This document shows, in pieces, positions 49,495-59,865 of a stretch of DNA of 64,000 nt; the stretch's first letter is position 1; each line of letters begins with the position of its first letter. This stretch comes from Actinomycetota bacterium. GTDB lineage: Bacteria; Actinomycetota; Actinomycetes; S36-B12; UBA5976. The position numbers were made by a program, and so were the translations under genes. Under the pieces are notes generated by a model that worked only from the letters and a program-made list of their open reading frames with translations, had not been told where the DNA came from and did not search any database. The stretch lies in the NCBI GenBank assembly GCA_009698575.1, contig WLPX01000001.1, positions 478,158-542,157 of the forward strand, read 5' to 3'.

Positions 49495-51152
49495 GGCGAT
49501 GGCTATATGCCTTACTAGCTTCGCTCGCATTTATGTTGAGCCCTACAGGTGTCGCCACTGCAGGGGTGACACCTACAGACACGGTCATTTTAGTTTTAGA
49601 TGCCAGTGGCTCGATGAAGGGCGAAAAAATGACGTCCGCTGTTGAGGTTGGAAAAACATTTTTAACAACAGTTCCTGCTGGTATAAAAGTTGGATTAGTC
49701 ACTTTCAATTCACGAGACATTGCAGTAATTCCACCCACTTTAGATTTTAATGTCTTAAGTGAAGCCTTGAGTGCAGTAAAGCCAGAAGGCAACACGTCCC
49801 TTTATGACGGAATATTATCTGCCATCGATTCGATCGAATCTGGTTCAACAGCAAGAATTGTCGTATTAACTGATGGCGATGACACGGCCAGCAAATCTAT
49901 TCCAGCCGAAGTAGTTTCCGCAATTACTTCCAGCAAGGTCTCACTGGACGTTGTAACTGTCGGTGATGCAACTAAAGAAATCGATGTACTTCAAGAATTT
50001 AGTCAAGCAGGTGGTGGCCGACTGCTTCAAACAAAGGATGCCGCGCAACTCACCGATGTGTTTACCAAAGTACTGGCATCCCCACCACCTGTACCAACTC
50101 CAACCGCTGTTGTACCAACTCCAACAGTTGCCGAACCAGTCATTGTCGAGTCCAACAGCACTGCGTTAGACCGTGCGTTACGGGGCGCGGCAATTACTGT
50201 CCTAGTGGTTCTAGCGCTATTCGTTGGCGTGCGTATTTTCAAGCGTAGAAAAGATACCCAAAAACTTGATGATGCTCTCGATCCGTATGCGACAACGTTG
50301 CTTCCGCATGAAGCCTCCAATCAAAAATCTCGCAGTGAATTTGAACCCTCTGACCGAAAGAATCGTCGACCTAAACACGTAACAGTGGCGCTCACAAAAT
50401 CACAGTATTTTCCAGGTATTGCTGACAAACTCGATCGTGCTGGTATCGCAATGAGCGCCGAGCGCTGGATAATCTCTTGGACGCTAGGGAGTTTGCTATT
50501 AACTTTTGGCTTGATGCTCATTTCTGACTCAATTGCAATCAGCGCAACCCTTGCCCTGCTAACTACATTTTTTATTCAAAATACTTTTCTGAAATCTCGC
50601 GAAGGTGCGCTTAAACGCGAATTTGAAGAGCGATTGGCGGACTTTTTAACCATCATTGCAAGTGGCTTAAGAGCGGGGTTGTCGTTCGCGCAAGCCGTCG
50701 AATCTGCAGTCGGTGATGGCTCCGGTGAAGTTGAGCGTCAAATTCGCAGAGCTTTAGCTGAAGTACAAGTGGGTTCGACACTTGATGCAGCACTTATGCG
50801 AGTGGCCAAAAAAATGGATAGTGACGACCTGTCGTGGACGATTGCCGCTCTTCGAATCCAACGAGAAGTTGGTGGAAATCTATCTAAGATCCTCGACACG
50901 GCAGCTGTCACTATTAGAAATCGCGCTGAATTGAAACGCGAAATTCGCACCTTGTCGGCGGAAGGTCGCATGTCTGCTTATGTGCTAGTAGCACTGCCAC
51001 TTGGAATATTTGGATTCCTGCTATTGAGTCGACGCGACTATGTGAAGATCTTTTGGACAGAAACCATCGGAATCGTCATGCTTGCCATGTTCGTAATCCT
51101 AGTCACCGCCGGGTGGTTCTGGATTCGTTCCGTAGTGACAGTGAGGGTTTAG
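49491..51152 (+). CDS. VWA-TadB fusion: exported von Willebrand A domain plus T2SF inner-membrane platform
   Basis: A 553-residue fusion. A signal peptide (residues 1-24) leads to a VWA domain (about 28-200) with a complete MIDAS: DASGS at 37-41, Thr in EGNTSLYDG and Asp in LTDGDD. A Pro/Val-Thr linker (VPTPTAVVPTPTVAEP) and a TM (about residues 232-252) follow, then the TadB-type type II secretion F domain (about 360-553; GLRAGLSFAQAVES, EVQVGSTLDAAL). TadB normally has no VWA. The VWA domain faces outside and could bind pilin, TadG or a host/surface ligand. It overlaps CpaF by four bases. Confidence 0.92.
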   Translation: MRRWLYALLASLAFMLSPTGVATAGVTPTDTVILVLDASGSMKGEKMTSAVEVGKTFLTTVPAGIKVGLVTFNSRDIAVIPPTLDFNVLSEALSAVKPEGNTSLYDGILSAIDSIESGSTARIVVLTDGDDTASKSIPAEVVSAITSSKVSLDVVTVGDATKEIDVLQEFSQAGGGRLLQTKDAAQLTDVFTKVLASPPPVPTPTAVVPTPTVAEPVIVESNSTALDRALRGAAITVLVVLALFVGVRIFKRRKDTQKLDDALDPYATTLLPHEASNQKSRSEFEPSDRKNRRPKHVTVALTKSQYFPGIADKLDRAGIAMSAERWIISWTLGSLLLTFGLMLISDSIAISATLALLTTFFIQNTFLKSREGALKREFEERLADFLTIIASGLRAGLSFAQAVESAVGDGSGEVERQIRRALAEVQVGSTLDAALMRVAKKMDSDDLSWTIAALRIQREVGGNLSKILDTAAVTIRNRAELKREIRTLSAEGRMSAYVLVALPLGIFGFLLLSRRDYVKIFWTETIGIVMLAMFVILVTAGWFWIRSVVTVRV

Positions 51153-51156
51153 CGTT

Positions 51157-52062
51157 ATGTCAGCTCTATCACTCGCACTAATCACAGGCGCTCTAACATT
51201 TGTAATTTTGGTTTGGCTATTCTCGATGGCAACTAATAGAAAAAAGATTAAAAATGAAAGTGTCGTTACAAATTTACTGAATTCATATGCACCTGAAGCT
51301 GAAGATTTGTCCACAAACCTTTCTCAGATTAATCAGGGAACGTTGATAGATTCAATCGGGAAATTCATAATCTCCGAGGGCTACCAGAAGCGAATGCGTA
51401 ACCGCCTAGTGGCAACCGGAAAGCAAGATATAAATGCTTATCGCGCGCTAGTTAGAAGAAAAGTCTTCGGAACCATAATCGGACTTTCTTACGGTTTGCT
51501 CACTCAGTTAGATGGTGGCTGGCGCGGAGTAGTAATCATCGCTATTGCTACCGCGGCGGGATTCTTTTTACCTGATGTCCTTACATATAACACTGGTACA
51601 AAAAGATCTTTGGAGCTTGACCAAACTTTGCCTGATGCGATCGACATTTTGAATCTGTGCGTAGAGTCTGGATTAACCTTTCAGGCCTCAATGGCACAAG
51701 TGTCATCAATCCTTGAAGGCCCCATTTCAGATGAATTTGCTCGAGTATTACGTCAGATGCAGTTGGGGCAATCAATGATTTCTTCACTTCAAGACTTAGC
51801 CGCCAGAAATAATAATGACGATTTGAGTCGCTTTGTTTCGGTAATCATTCAAGCCGATAAATTGGGCATTCCGATATCCGCGGTTCTGCACGAACAGGCA
51901 CGCGAAATGCGAGGAAAGCGACGAGATCGTGCTCGCGAACAGGCACAGAAAGTCCCGGTAAAGATTTTGATGCCAGTAATGTTGTGCTTTCTGCCTGGTA
52001 TTTTCATCGTAATTCTTGGCCCAGCTGTGGTTTCGATTGTTCGCGCCTTTGCCGGCATGTAA
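51157..52062 (+). CDS. tadC: TadC-type pilus platform protein (T2SF domain)
   Basis: A 301-residue membrane protein with an N-terminal TM, a cytosolic stretch and a T2SF domain: TLPDAIDILNLCVESGLTFQASMAQV, LGQSMISSLQDLAARNNNDDL and C-terminal KVPVKILMPVMLCFLPGIFIVILGP. With TadB it forms the membrane platform that couples the CpaF ATPase to pilin assembly. Four bases after the TadB stop. Confidence 0.94.
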   Translation: MSALSLALITGALTFVILVWLFSMATNRKKIKNESVVTNLLNSYAPEAEDLSTNLSQINQGTLIDSIGKFIISEGYQKRMRNRLVATGKQDINAYRALVRRKVFGTIIGLSYGLLTQLDGGWRGVVIIAIATAAGFFLPDVLTYNTGTKRSLELDQTLPDAIDILNLCVESGLTFQASMAQVSSILEGPISDEFARVLRQMQLGQSMISSLQDLAARNNNDDLSRFVSVIIQADKLGIPISAVLHEQAREMRGKRRDRAREQAQKVPVKILMPVMLCFLPGIFIVILGPAVVSIVRAFAGM

Positions 52063-52071
52063 AGATTAACT

Positions 52072-52554
52072 ATGGGTATGGATGTACTTTGGCTTGCGCC
52101 AATGCTCGTTTTTTTAATTGTAGGTGGTCAATTAATTTTGATCGACTATCGCTCTCACCGACTCCCGAATCGACTCGTGGCAATTTGCACGGCTGGCATT
52201 CTGATTTTCCAGTTTGCTTTTTGCTTTGCTGCAGGATCGGTGAGTGAGCTGTCGCAAGCTGGGCTAACAGCGGTAAAGATATTCGCAGTTTATGTCGGTC
52301 TCTACATGGTGAGTCGTGGCCAATTAGGTATGGGAGATGTTAAGTTTGCGATCCCAGTCGGCTTGATTATCGGGTGGTTCCAGCCGGACGCCTGGCTGAT
52401 TTCATTAATGACGACATTTCTATTGGCGGGAATATTTGCTCTAGTTGGACTGTTTTCTCGAAAACTAGAGAAAAAGAGCTACATCCCATTTGGGCCATTT
52501 ATGTACCTTGGGTCAATCTTGACCCTATTTATAGGGCTGCTTTTCGGCCAATAA
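52072..52554 (+). CDS. TadV/CpaA-type prepilin peptidase
   Basis: A 160-residue A24-family aspartic prepilin peptidase without the N-terminal methylase domain. The catalytic Asp residues are in IDYRSHRLPNR (near residue 25) and GMGDVKF (near residue 87), with about five TM segments. It removes the leader from the Flp pilin and the TadE/TadG-like proteins. Last gene of the pilus operon; no clear intrinsic terminator follows before the dnaK promoter. Confidence 0.92.
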   Translation: MGMDVLWLAPMLVFLIVGGQLILIDYRSHRLPNRLVAICTAGILIFQFAFCFAAGSVSELSQAGLTAVKIFAVYVGLYMVSRGQLGMGDVKFAIPVGLIIGWFQPDAWLISLMTTFLLAGIFALVGLFSRKLEKKSYIPFGPFMYLGSILTLFIGLLFGQ

Positions 52555-52586
52555 AGGGCCAGTTATCCACAGAAATTTCTCCGAAT

Positions 52587-52614
52587 TTGCAAAATAAACC
52601 CTTCAGGCTATGCT
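52587..52614 (+). promoter_or_regulatory. dnaK promoter
   Basis: TTGCAA (52587-52592), 16-base spacer, TATGCT (52609-52614). The predicted transcription start falls at about 52621, immediately before the HAIR operator, so HspR bound there would block initiation or early elongation. Confidence 0.6.
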
Positions 52615-52621
52615 AAATCTA

Positions 52622-52642
52622 CTTGAGTCCACCCGACTCAAG
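52622..52642. promoter_or_regulatory. HAIR operator (HspR binding site)
   Basis: A perfect match to the HAIR consensus: CTTGAGT-N7-ACTCAAG. HspR, encoded by the fourth gene of this operon at 56121, is the expected repressor, giving the autoregulatory loop known from Streptomyces and Mycobacterium. Located just downstream of the -10 element. Confidence 0.95.
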
Positions 52643-52717
52643 GTATCTGATGCCAGAGGTTTCAGGTGCGGTGAGTCGGGTATGACTTGAAGTGAACACC
52701 CTTACTTGGAGGAAAAA

Positions 52718-54541
52718 ATGGCTAAAGCCGTAGGTATCGACCTGGGAACCACTAACTCAGTGGTCTCAGTACTTGAAGGTGGCGAACCCACCGTCATAGC
52801 AAACGCAGAAGGCGCACGCACTACACCCAGTGTTGTCGCATTCGCGAAAAATGGTGAAGTCCTAGTTGGCGAAGTTGCCAAGCGTCAGGCCGTCACCAAC
52901 GTAGACCGCACTATCCGTTCAGTTAAGCGTCACATGGGTGACACAACTTGGAATGTTGATATCGACGGCAAGAAGTACAACGCACAGGAAATTTCTGCTC
53001 GTATTTTGCAGAAGCTAAAGCGCGATGCTGAGGCTTACCTTGGCGACACCGTTACTGATGCAGTCATTACGGTCCCGGCTTACTTCAATGACGCCCAGCG
53101 TCAAGCAACTAAGGATGCTGGTCAGATCGCAGGTCTAAATGTCTTGCGTATCGTCAACGAGCCAACTGCTGCAGCTCTTGCATATGGTTTAGATAAGGGC
53201 GACAAGGACCAAACAATTTTGGTATTCGACCTTGGTGGTGGCACGTTCGACGTTTCACTTCTTGAAATTGGCGAAGGCATCGTAGAAGTTAAAGCCACAA
53301 GTGGCGATAACAACCTCGGTGGCGATGACTGGGATCAGCGCGTAGTCGATCACTTAGTTACTCAATTCAAAAATTCAAACGGTGTGGATCTTTCTGCAGA
53401 CAAGGTTGCACTGCAACGTCTGCGTGAAGCTGCCGAAAAAGCAAAGATTGAATTGTCGTCTTCACAGTCGGCAGCAATTAACTTGCCTTACATCACAGCA
53501 TCTGATGCTGGTCCACTTCACCTTGACGAAACTCTAACTCGTGCAGATTTCCAAAAGATGACTGCGGATCTAATCGATCGCACTAAGTCTCCGTTCAACC
53601 AGGTCATCAAGGATGCCGGCGTTAAAGTTGCCGACATCGATCACGTAGTTCTAGTTGGTGGCTCCACTCGTATGCCAGCAGTAACTGATTTGGTTAAGGA
53701 ACTTACCGGTGGTCGCGAACCTAATAAGGGTGTTAATCCTGACGAAGTAGTTGCTGTAGGCGCTGCGCTTCAGGCTGGCGTACTTAAGGGTGAAGTCAAG
53801 GACGTTTTACTTCTTGATGTGACTCCACTTTCACTTGGTATCGAAACCAAGGGTGGTCTCATGACCAAGATGATCGAACGTAACACCACGATCCCAACAA
53901 AGCGTTCGGAAATCTTCACAACTGCTGAAGATAACCAGCCATCTGTTTTGATCCAGGTATTCCAGGGCGAGCGTGAAATGGCGGCTTACAACAAGAAGCT
54001 TGGAACTTTCGAGCTAACTGGTTTGCCACCGGCACCACGCAACGTGCCACAGATCGAAGTTGCTTTCGACATCGATGCCAACGGTATCGTTCATGTCTCT
54101 GCAAAGGATTTGGGAACTGGCAAGGAACAGTCCATGACTATCACTGGTGGTGGCGCTCTTTCTAAGGAAGAGATCGATCGCATGATGGCCGATGCTGAAT
54201 CACATGCTGAAGAAGATCGTCAGCGTCGCGAAGAAGCTGAAGTTCGTAACCAAGCTGAATCATTGGTCTTCCAGACCGAGAAGTTCCTTGAGGAAAGTGG
54301 CGACAAAGTTCCAGCAGATGCCAAGGCAAATGTTGATGAACCACTAGCTGAACTTAAGGCCGCTATCGCAGGCGAGAACATCGAAGCCATCAAGGCTGCG
54401 GTTGAGAAGGTTGCAACTGCTAGCCAGGCTCTAGGTGCTGCGTTATACGCAAACACTCAGAACGAAGCCGGCGAAGCTGCTCCAGCAGGTGAAGACGATG
54501 TCGTTGACGCTGAAATCGTAGATGAGAACGAAAAGGTATGA
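52718..54541 (+). CDS. dnaK: molecular chaperone DnaK (Hsp70)
   Basis: A 607-residue Hsp70 starting [14 protein letters not shown] at ATG 52718 with GGAGG upstream. ATPase-domain motifs [13 protein letters not shown] and LVGGSTRMP, the interdomain linker [12 protein letters not shown], and a substrate-binding domain ending in the acidic [15 protein letters not shown]. First gene of dnaK-grpE-dnaJ-hspR, repressed by HspR at the upstream HAIR site. Confidence 0.98.
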   Translation: MAKAVGIDLGTTNSVVSVLEGGEPTVIANAEGARTTPSVVAFAKNGEVLVGEVAKRQAVTNVDRTIRSVKRHMGDTTWNVDIDGKKYNAQEISARILQKLKRDAEAYLGDTVTDAVITVPAYFNDAQRQATKDAGQIAGLNVLRIVNEPTAAALAYGLDKGDKDQTILVFDLGGGTFDVSLLEIGEGIVEVKATSGDNNLGGDDWDQRVVDHLVTQFKNSNGVDLSADKVALQRLREAAEKAKIELSSSQSAAINLPYITASDAGPLHLDETLTRADFQKMTADLIDRTKSPFNQVIKDAGVKVADIDHVVLVGGSTRMPAVTDLVKELTGGREPNKGVNPDEVVAVGAALQAGVLKGEVKDVLLLDVTPLSLGIETKGGLMTKMIERNTTIPTKRSEIFTTAEDNQPSVLIQVFQGEREMAAYNKKLGTFELTGLPPAPRNVPQIEVAFDIDANGIVHVSAKDLGTGKEQSMTITGGGALSKEEIDRMMADAESHAEEDRQRREEAEVRNQAESLVFQTEKFLEESGDKVPADAKANVDEPLAELKAAIAGENIEAIKAAVEKVATASQALGAALYANTQNEAGEAAPAGEDDVVDAEIVDENEKV

Positions 54542-55125
54542 GTGACAACGACCCAGGCGCAAACCAAGCCGAGGGCGTAAAGATCACAGATAAGCGAAAG
54601 CTTGATCCAGAAACTGGAGCTCCTCGCACACCTTCGGGTGAGCAGGAGACTCCAGTTTCGGAGCAAGAAGTGCCAAGTGATCCAGTTGTTGAGTTAGATC
54701 CAGTAGCGGAATTAACTGCTGACTTACAACGCCTGCAAGCTGAGTTTGCGAATTATCGCAAGCGCGTAGAACGCGATCGCGAAACTACTCGTGACCTTGT
54801 GGTCTCAAATACCTTGGCCGATCTGTTACCAGTAATTGATGACATTGGTCGGGCTCGCACACACGGTGAACTCGAAGGTGCATTCAAAAGTGTCGGCGAA
54901 GCTTTAGAAACCACGGTCAGTCGACTTGGCCTAAAGCCATTTGGTGCACCTGGTGATGAGTTTGATCCAACCAAGCATGAAGCAATTTCGCATGAATACA
55001 GTGCTGAAGTTTCGACTTCAACTTGCATGAATGTGTTTCAGCCCGGTTATGAATTTAATGGCCGAATCATTCGCGCTGCGATCGTAAGTGTGGCTGATCC
55101 CCAGCCAGCAAACGTCGAGCAATAA
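54538..55125 (+). CDS. grpE: nucleotide exchange factor GrpE
   Basis: A 195-residue GrpE: an acidic, disordered N-terminus (about 60 residues), a long coiled-coil helix ([22 protein letters not shown]) and a beta-domain with [12 protein letters not shown] and [19 protein letters not shown]. It releases ADP from DnaK. Its ATG overlaps the dnaK stop (ATGA). Confidence 0.97.
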   Translation: MSDNDPGANQAEGVKITDKRKLDPETGAPRTPSGEQETPVSEQEVPSDPVVELDPVAELTADLQRLQAEFANYRKRVERDRETTRDLVVSNTLADLLPVIDDIGRARTHGELEGAFKSVGEALETTVSRLGLKPFGAPGDEFDPTKHEAISHEYSAEVSTSTCMNVFQPGYEFNGRIIRAAIVSVADPQPANVEQ

Positions 55126-55162
55126 ACCGCCTTAGCAACTTCAGTATTAGGAAGGAGGCACC

Positions 55163-56128
55163 ATGAGCGTAAAAGATATGTACGAAAAGGATTACTACAA
55201 AATCCTTGGTGTTTCCAAAGATGCTGATGCCGCAACTATCAAGAAGGCATATCGCAAGCTTGCGAAAGATCTTCATCCTGATGCCAACTCTGGTGACAAA
55301 AAGATTGAAGAGAAATTCAAAGCAGTCAGCGAAGCCTATGACGTAGTTTCTGATACCAAGCGTCGTGCGGAATATGACGAAGCTCGACGTTACGGAGCTG
55401 GCGGCCCAATGGGAGGTCGACGTGGACCTGGTGGACCTGGTGGATTCCCTGGTGGTCAAAACGTAAACGTCGATGACTTATTTGGTGGTGGAGATCTTTC
55501 CGATATTTTCGGGGGGCTATTTGGCGGCGGCGGTCGGCAACGTGGACCTAGAAAAGGTGCGGACTTAGAAACTTCGATAACGATAAGTTTTGAAGATTCA
55601 ATACATGGTGTCACTGTGCCGCTGCGACTAAATACTGGAACGGTTTCTGCACGTATTCCAGCTGGGGTAAAAAATGATCAACGAATTCGTTTAAGAGGCA
55701 AAGGCCAAGCCGGTGAACCAGGGGCGGCTGCAGGTGACCTTTTCATTAATGTGACCGTTGCTTCGCACCCAGTTTTCGAGCGTGACGGTGACAATTTAAC
55801 AGTTACGGTTCCAATCAAGTTTGATGAGGCTGTAAATGGCGCAGACATTAAAGTTCCAGTCCTTGATGGACCAGCAGTAACGATTCGAATTCCAGCTGGC
55901 ACCAAGACTGGCGCCAAATTCCGCGCTCGCGGTAAAGGTGTTGTGCGCCCAGAAAAATCTGGCGACTTAATTGTTTCGGTCGACATTGCCGTTCCACTAG
56001 ATCTATCAAGTGCAGCGCGAAAGGCACTCGATGAATTTGCCGCTGCTACTGCGGACTTTGATCCACGCGATGAATTGATGCGCAAGACTGGCAACTTATC
56101 TGAGGCTCGAAAGGGATCTGATGATTGA
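55163..56128 (+). CDS. dnaJ: DnaJ-family co-chaperone lacking the zinc-finger domain (CbpA-like)
   Basis: A 321-residue J-protein. J-domain with HPD (KLAKDLHPDANSG), a G/F-rich linker (residues about 78-130, repeated GGP/GGF), then C-terminal substrate-binding domains I and II (LRLRGKGQAGEPG; IRIPAGTKTGAKF). The four CxxCxGxG zinc motifs of the usual operon-encoded DnaJ1 are absent and the protein has no cysteine, making it type B/CbpA-like. GAAGGAGG precedes the ATG. Confidence 0.9.
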   Translation: MSVKDMYEKDYYKILGVSKDADAATIKKAYRKLAKDLHPDANSGDKKIEEKFKAVSEAYDVVSDTKRRAEYDEARRYGAGGPMGGRRGPGGPGGFPGGQNVNVDDLFGGGDLSDIFGGLFGGGGRQRGPRKGADLETSITISFEDSIHGVTVPLRLNTGTVSARIPAGVKNDQRIRLRGKGQAGEPGAAAGDLFINVTVASHPVFERDGDNLTVTVPIKFDEAVNGADIKVPVLDGPAVTIRIPAGTKTGAKFRARGKGVVRPEKSGDLIVSVDIAVPLDLSSAARKALDEFAAATADFDPRDELMRKTGNLSEARKGSDD

Positions 56129-56462
56129 TTTTGAGCATGATGACGAAGTTCCGGTTTACGTAATCTCAGTAGCCGCGCAGTTAGCAGGCCTGCACCCGCA
56201 AACTCTTCGGCAGTATGACCGACTTGGGTTAGTTTCACCTGGTCGTTCAGTTGGCCGGAATCGCCTTTATTCCTTAAAGGATATTCAGCGCCTGCGCGAA
56301 GTAACCAAACTTTCCAATGAAGGCGTGACTCTTTCTGGAATCATGCGAATTTTGATTCTAGAAGAACAACTCGAACGCGCACTCAAAGAAAATATCCGAT
56401 TACGCGAAGCTATGGGGCCATCAACTGCAGTTGTGGTTTGGCGCCCAAATCGTAGAGCGTAA
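56121..56462 (+). CDS. hspR: HspR, MerR-type heat-shock repressor
   Basis: A 113-residue MerR-family regulator with the winged helix VISVAAQLAGLHPQTLRQYD and RNRLYSLKDIQRLREVTKLS, then a short coiled-coil tail. It represses the dnaK operon through the HAIR site, with DnaK as co-repressor in studied species. It overlaps the end of dnaJ by eight bases. Confidence 0.95.
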   Translation: MIDFEHDDEVPVYVISVAAQLAGLHPQTLRQYDRLGLVSPGRSVGRNRLYSLKDIQRLREVTKLSNEGVTLSGIMRILILEEQLERALKENIRLREAMGPSTAVVVWRPNRRA

Positions 56463-56464
56463 TA

Positions 56465-57214
56465 GTGACGGCTTTAATTACAGGAGCTACTGCTGGTATC
56501 GGTGCTTCTTATGCGAAGCAACTTGCCGCCTCGGGCAGTGACTTGGTGCTCGTTGCTCGTGATCTAACTCGGTTAGAAAACCTAGCAAGTGAACTGAAGT
56601 CAACTCATGGCAATAAAGTGGAAGTTCTACAAGCTGATCTCTCGGATCGCGCGCAATTAGATAAAGTTTGTGCTCGGGCTGCGCAAAGCGACATTGACTT
56701 AGTAGTTAATAACGCGGGCTTTGGTATCAAGCAACCTTTCGTTGGTGGAGCTATCGAAGCAGAACAAAACTTACTTGATGTTTTGGTAATCGCAGTCATG
56801 CGAATCACACATGCCGCAATGCCAGGAATGTTAGAGCGCGATCGTGGTGGAGTTATCAACGTCAGCTCGGTCGCTGGCTGGATGTCTAGTGGAACTTACA
56901 GTTCTGCCAAAGCTTGGGTAACAAGTTTTAGTGAAGCACTTGCCACGCTACATAAAAAATCCAACGTCCATGTAATGGCAGTTTGCCCTGGCTACACCCG
57001 CACCGAATTTCATTCTCGCGCGCAAATGGATACCGAAACTATTCCAAATTGGATGTGGCTTGATGTTGATGCAGTTGTTGCAAAGTCCTTGAAGGATTTC
57101 AAAAATGGGAAAGTAATTAGCGTGCCAGGCCTGCAATACAAATTGTTGAGTTTGATAGCGCAATACTTACCGCGCCCAATTGTGCGCAAACTTTCCGTTG
57201 CATCGCGCGGCTAA
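56465..57214 (+). CDS. SDR-family short-chain dehydrogenase
   Basis: A 249-residue classical SDR starting at GTG 56465, two bases after hspR. TGATAGIGASYAKQL at the N-terminus, NNAGFGI, catalytic Ser in VSSVAGW, YSSAKAW (Tyr-x3-Lys) and CPGYTRTEF. It resembles ketoreductases with a C-terminal hydrophobic tail (LLSLIAQYLP). Position suggests cotranscription with the dnaK operon, although the link to heat shock is unknown. Confidence 0.87.
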   Translation: MTALITGATAGIGASYAKQLAASGSDLVLVARDLTRLENLASELKSTHGNKVEVLQADLSDRAQLDKVCARAAQSDIDLVVNNAGFGIKQPFVGGAIEAEQNLLDVLVIAVMRITHAAMPGMLERDRGGVINVSSVAGWMSSGTYSSAKAWVTSFSEALATLHKKSNVHVMAVCPGYTRTEFHSRAQMDTETIPNWMWLDVDAVVAKSLKDFKNGKVISVPGLQYKLLSLIAQYLPRPIVRKLSVASRG

Positions 57215-57663
57215 AACGCAGCTAAAACTTCTTGTGGCGAATCGGTTGTAACTTTCCAACCACGTAATCGGGATTGCAACGAAGCTTCTTTAGCAAATTC
57301 ATTTGCTGCATCTGTAATCACAACTGTCACCGGAGCATCGGGCCAATCTCCGTAGTCACCACCAATAGTTGGCATGACTGGATCAATTAACACGTAACCA
57401 ACAGCGGGCCGGCGTAGCGATCTACGACTAAATCCAATCGCAGGTGCATGGACTGAGGTTTCGCCTTGGAATACTAAAATTAAAGGCTCGGCAGTTGAAG
57501 CCAATTGCGCTGCCACATGAGTCACCCAACGGATTGCTTCATTCGGCGGGGAAACAATTAATGGCGTAGCCGATAGTGACACCCGCGCTGCCACTGTATT
57601 AATACAGTCAGTTTCAGGCAGGAACGCAATGGTGGTCACTAGATAACTGTGCCATGTCCGCAA
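57211..57663 (-). CDS. hypothetical protein, alpha/beta-hydrolase-like fragment
   Basis: About 150 residues if begun at TTG 57663; a GTG at 57639 gives 142 residues. Neither has a clear Shine-Dalgarno. The order [31 protein letters not shown] and [13 protein letters not shown] looks like the central strands of an alpha/beta hydrolase without the nucleophile loop intact. Function unknown. It lies convergent with the SDR gene, overlapping by four bases, and divergent from groEL. Confidence 0.55.
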   Translation of the reverse strand: MRTWHSYLVTTIAFLPETDCINTVAARVSLSATPLIVSPPNEAIRWVTHVAAQLASTAEPLILVFQGETSVHAPAIGFSRRSLRRPAVGYVLIDPVMPTIGGDYGDWPDAPVTVVITDAANEFAKEASLQSRLRGWKVTTDSPQEVLAAF

Positions 57664-57727
57664 CCAGGTCTGCCACCTACGCTGAATGCGAAAAACCCCT
57701 TATTTCTGGGGGTCCTGGGGATCTCGA

Positions 57728-57754
57728 TTTGCACTCTAGGGGGGAGAGTGCCAA
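57728..57754. promoter_or_regulatory. CIRCE operator 1 (HrcA binding site)
   Basis: TTTGCACTC-N9-GAGTGCCAA, one mismatch per arm from the CIRCE consensus TTAGCACTC-N9-GAGTGCTAA. It is the upstream of two sites before groEL. HrcA is not encoded in the window. Confidence 0.92.
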
Positions 57755-57762
57755 CAATAGTA

Positions 57763-57789
57763 TTAGCACTCGGAACCCCCGAGTGATAA
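57763..57789. promoter_or_regulatory. CIRCE operator 2 (HrcA binding site)
   Basis: TTAGCACTC-N9-GAGTGATAA, a full left arm and one mismatch in the right arm. It is eight bases after the first CIRCE and 54 bases before the groEL start, so HrcA could bind cooperatively over the promoter. Confidence 0.93.
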
Positions 57790-59493
<1,704 letters not shown>

Positions 59494-59546
59494 TGGATCG
59501 CGTAAGCGAGACAAGGGGCTTCTAAAAGGTTTCTACCCAACAAGAA

Positions 59547-59590
59547 CTAAAAAGAACGACCCCGAGATTTCTCGGGGTCGTTCTTTTTAG
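59547..59590. terminator. strong intrinsic terminator, bidirectional
   Basis: A perfect 20-bp stem (arms 59547-59566 and 59571-59590) with loop ATTT, a GACCCCGAG core and an A5/T5 flank. It ends groEL on the plus strand and the small minus-strand frame whose stop is at 59595. Confidence 0.95.
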
Positions 59591-59594
59591 GAAG

Positions 59595-59783
59595 CTAATT
59601 GGTTACTGGCGACTTGTCGTCACTTGCGAATTTTCGCTGAGTTGAAATCGCAGAATCAAGTTCCGACAGCACTTTTTCGTAAAGCGCAATCATGTCATTC
59701 ATGCTTGGAATATCTGCCAGGCTCGGACGTGGCGTATCCATGTCCGATAATTCCTCGTTGCTACTGATAAATTTTTTACTCAT
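59595..59783 (-). CDS. small hypothetical protein
   Basis: A 62-residue frame, MSKKFISSNEELSDMD at the start, with a predicted helix (MNDMIALYEKVLSELDSAIS) and a charged tail. It begins with ATG and ends directly at a strong terminator, which supports it being a real gene, but the Shine-Dalgarno is weak. No family recognised. Located between groEL and the XPB helicase gene. Confidence 0.5.
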   Translation of the reverse strand: MSKKFISSNEELSDMDTPRPSLADIPSMNDMIALYEKVLSELDSAISTQRKFASDDKSPVTN

Positions 59784-59865
59784 TATTCACATCCCCGTGT
59801 ACCACAATCGTACATTTCAGACACCTCACACGCAACCAAAATAGCCGATTGCGTTATTAGGGGGG

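Noticed and set aside
52563..52571. TTATCCACA, a perfect DnaA box before dnaK
   Set aside because: A single copy with no cluster, no dnaA/dnaN genes and no AT-rich unwinding element nearby; chance occurrence or minor regulatory role at most.
57664..57727. Sigma70 promoter hexamers upstream of groEL
   Set aside because: TTGCAC inside CIRCE 1 could be a -35, but no -10 lies at a normal distance, so no promoter position is called.
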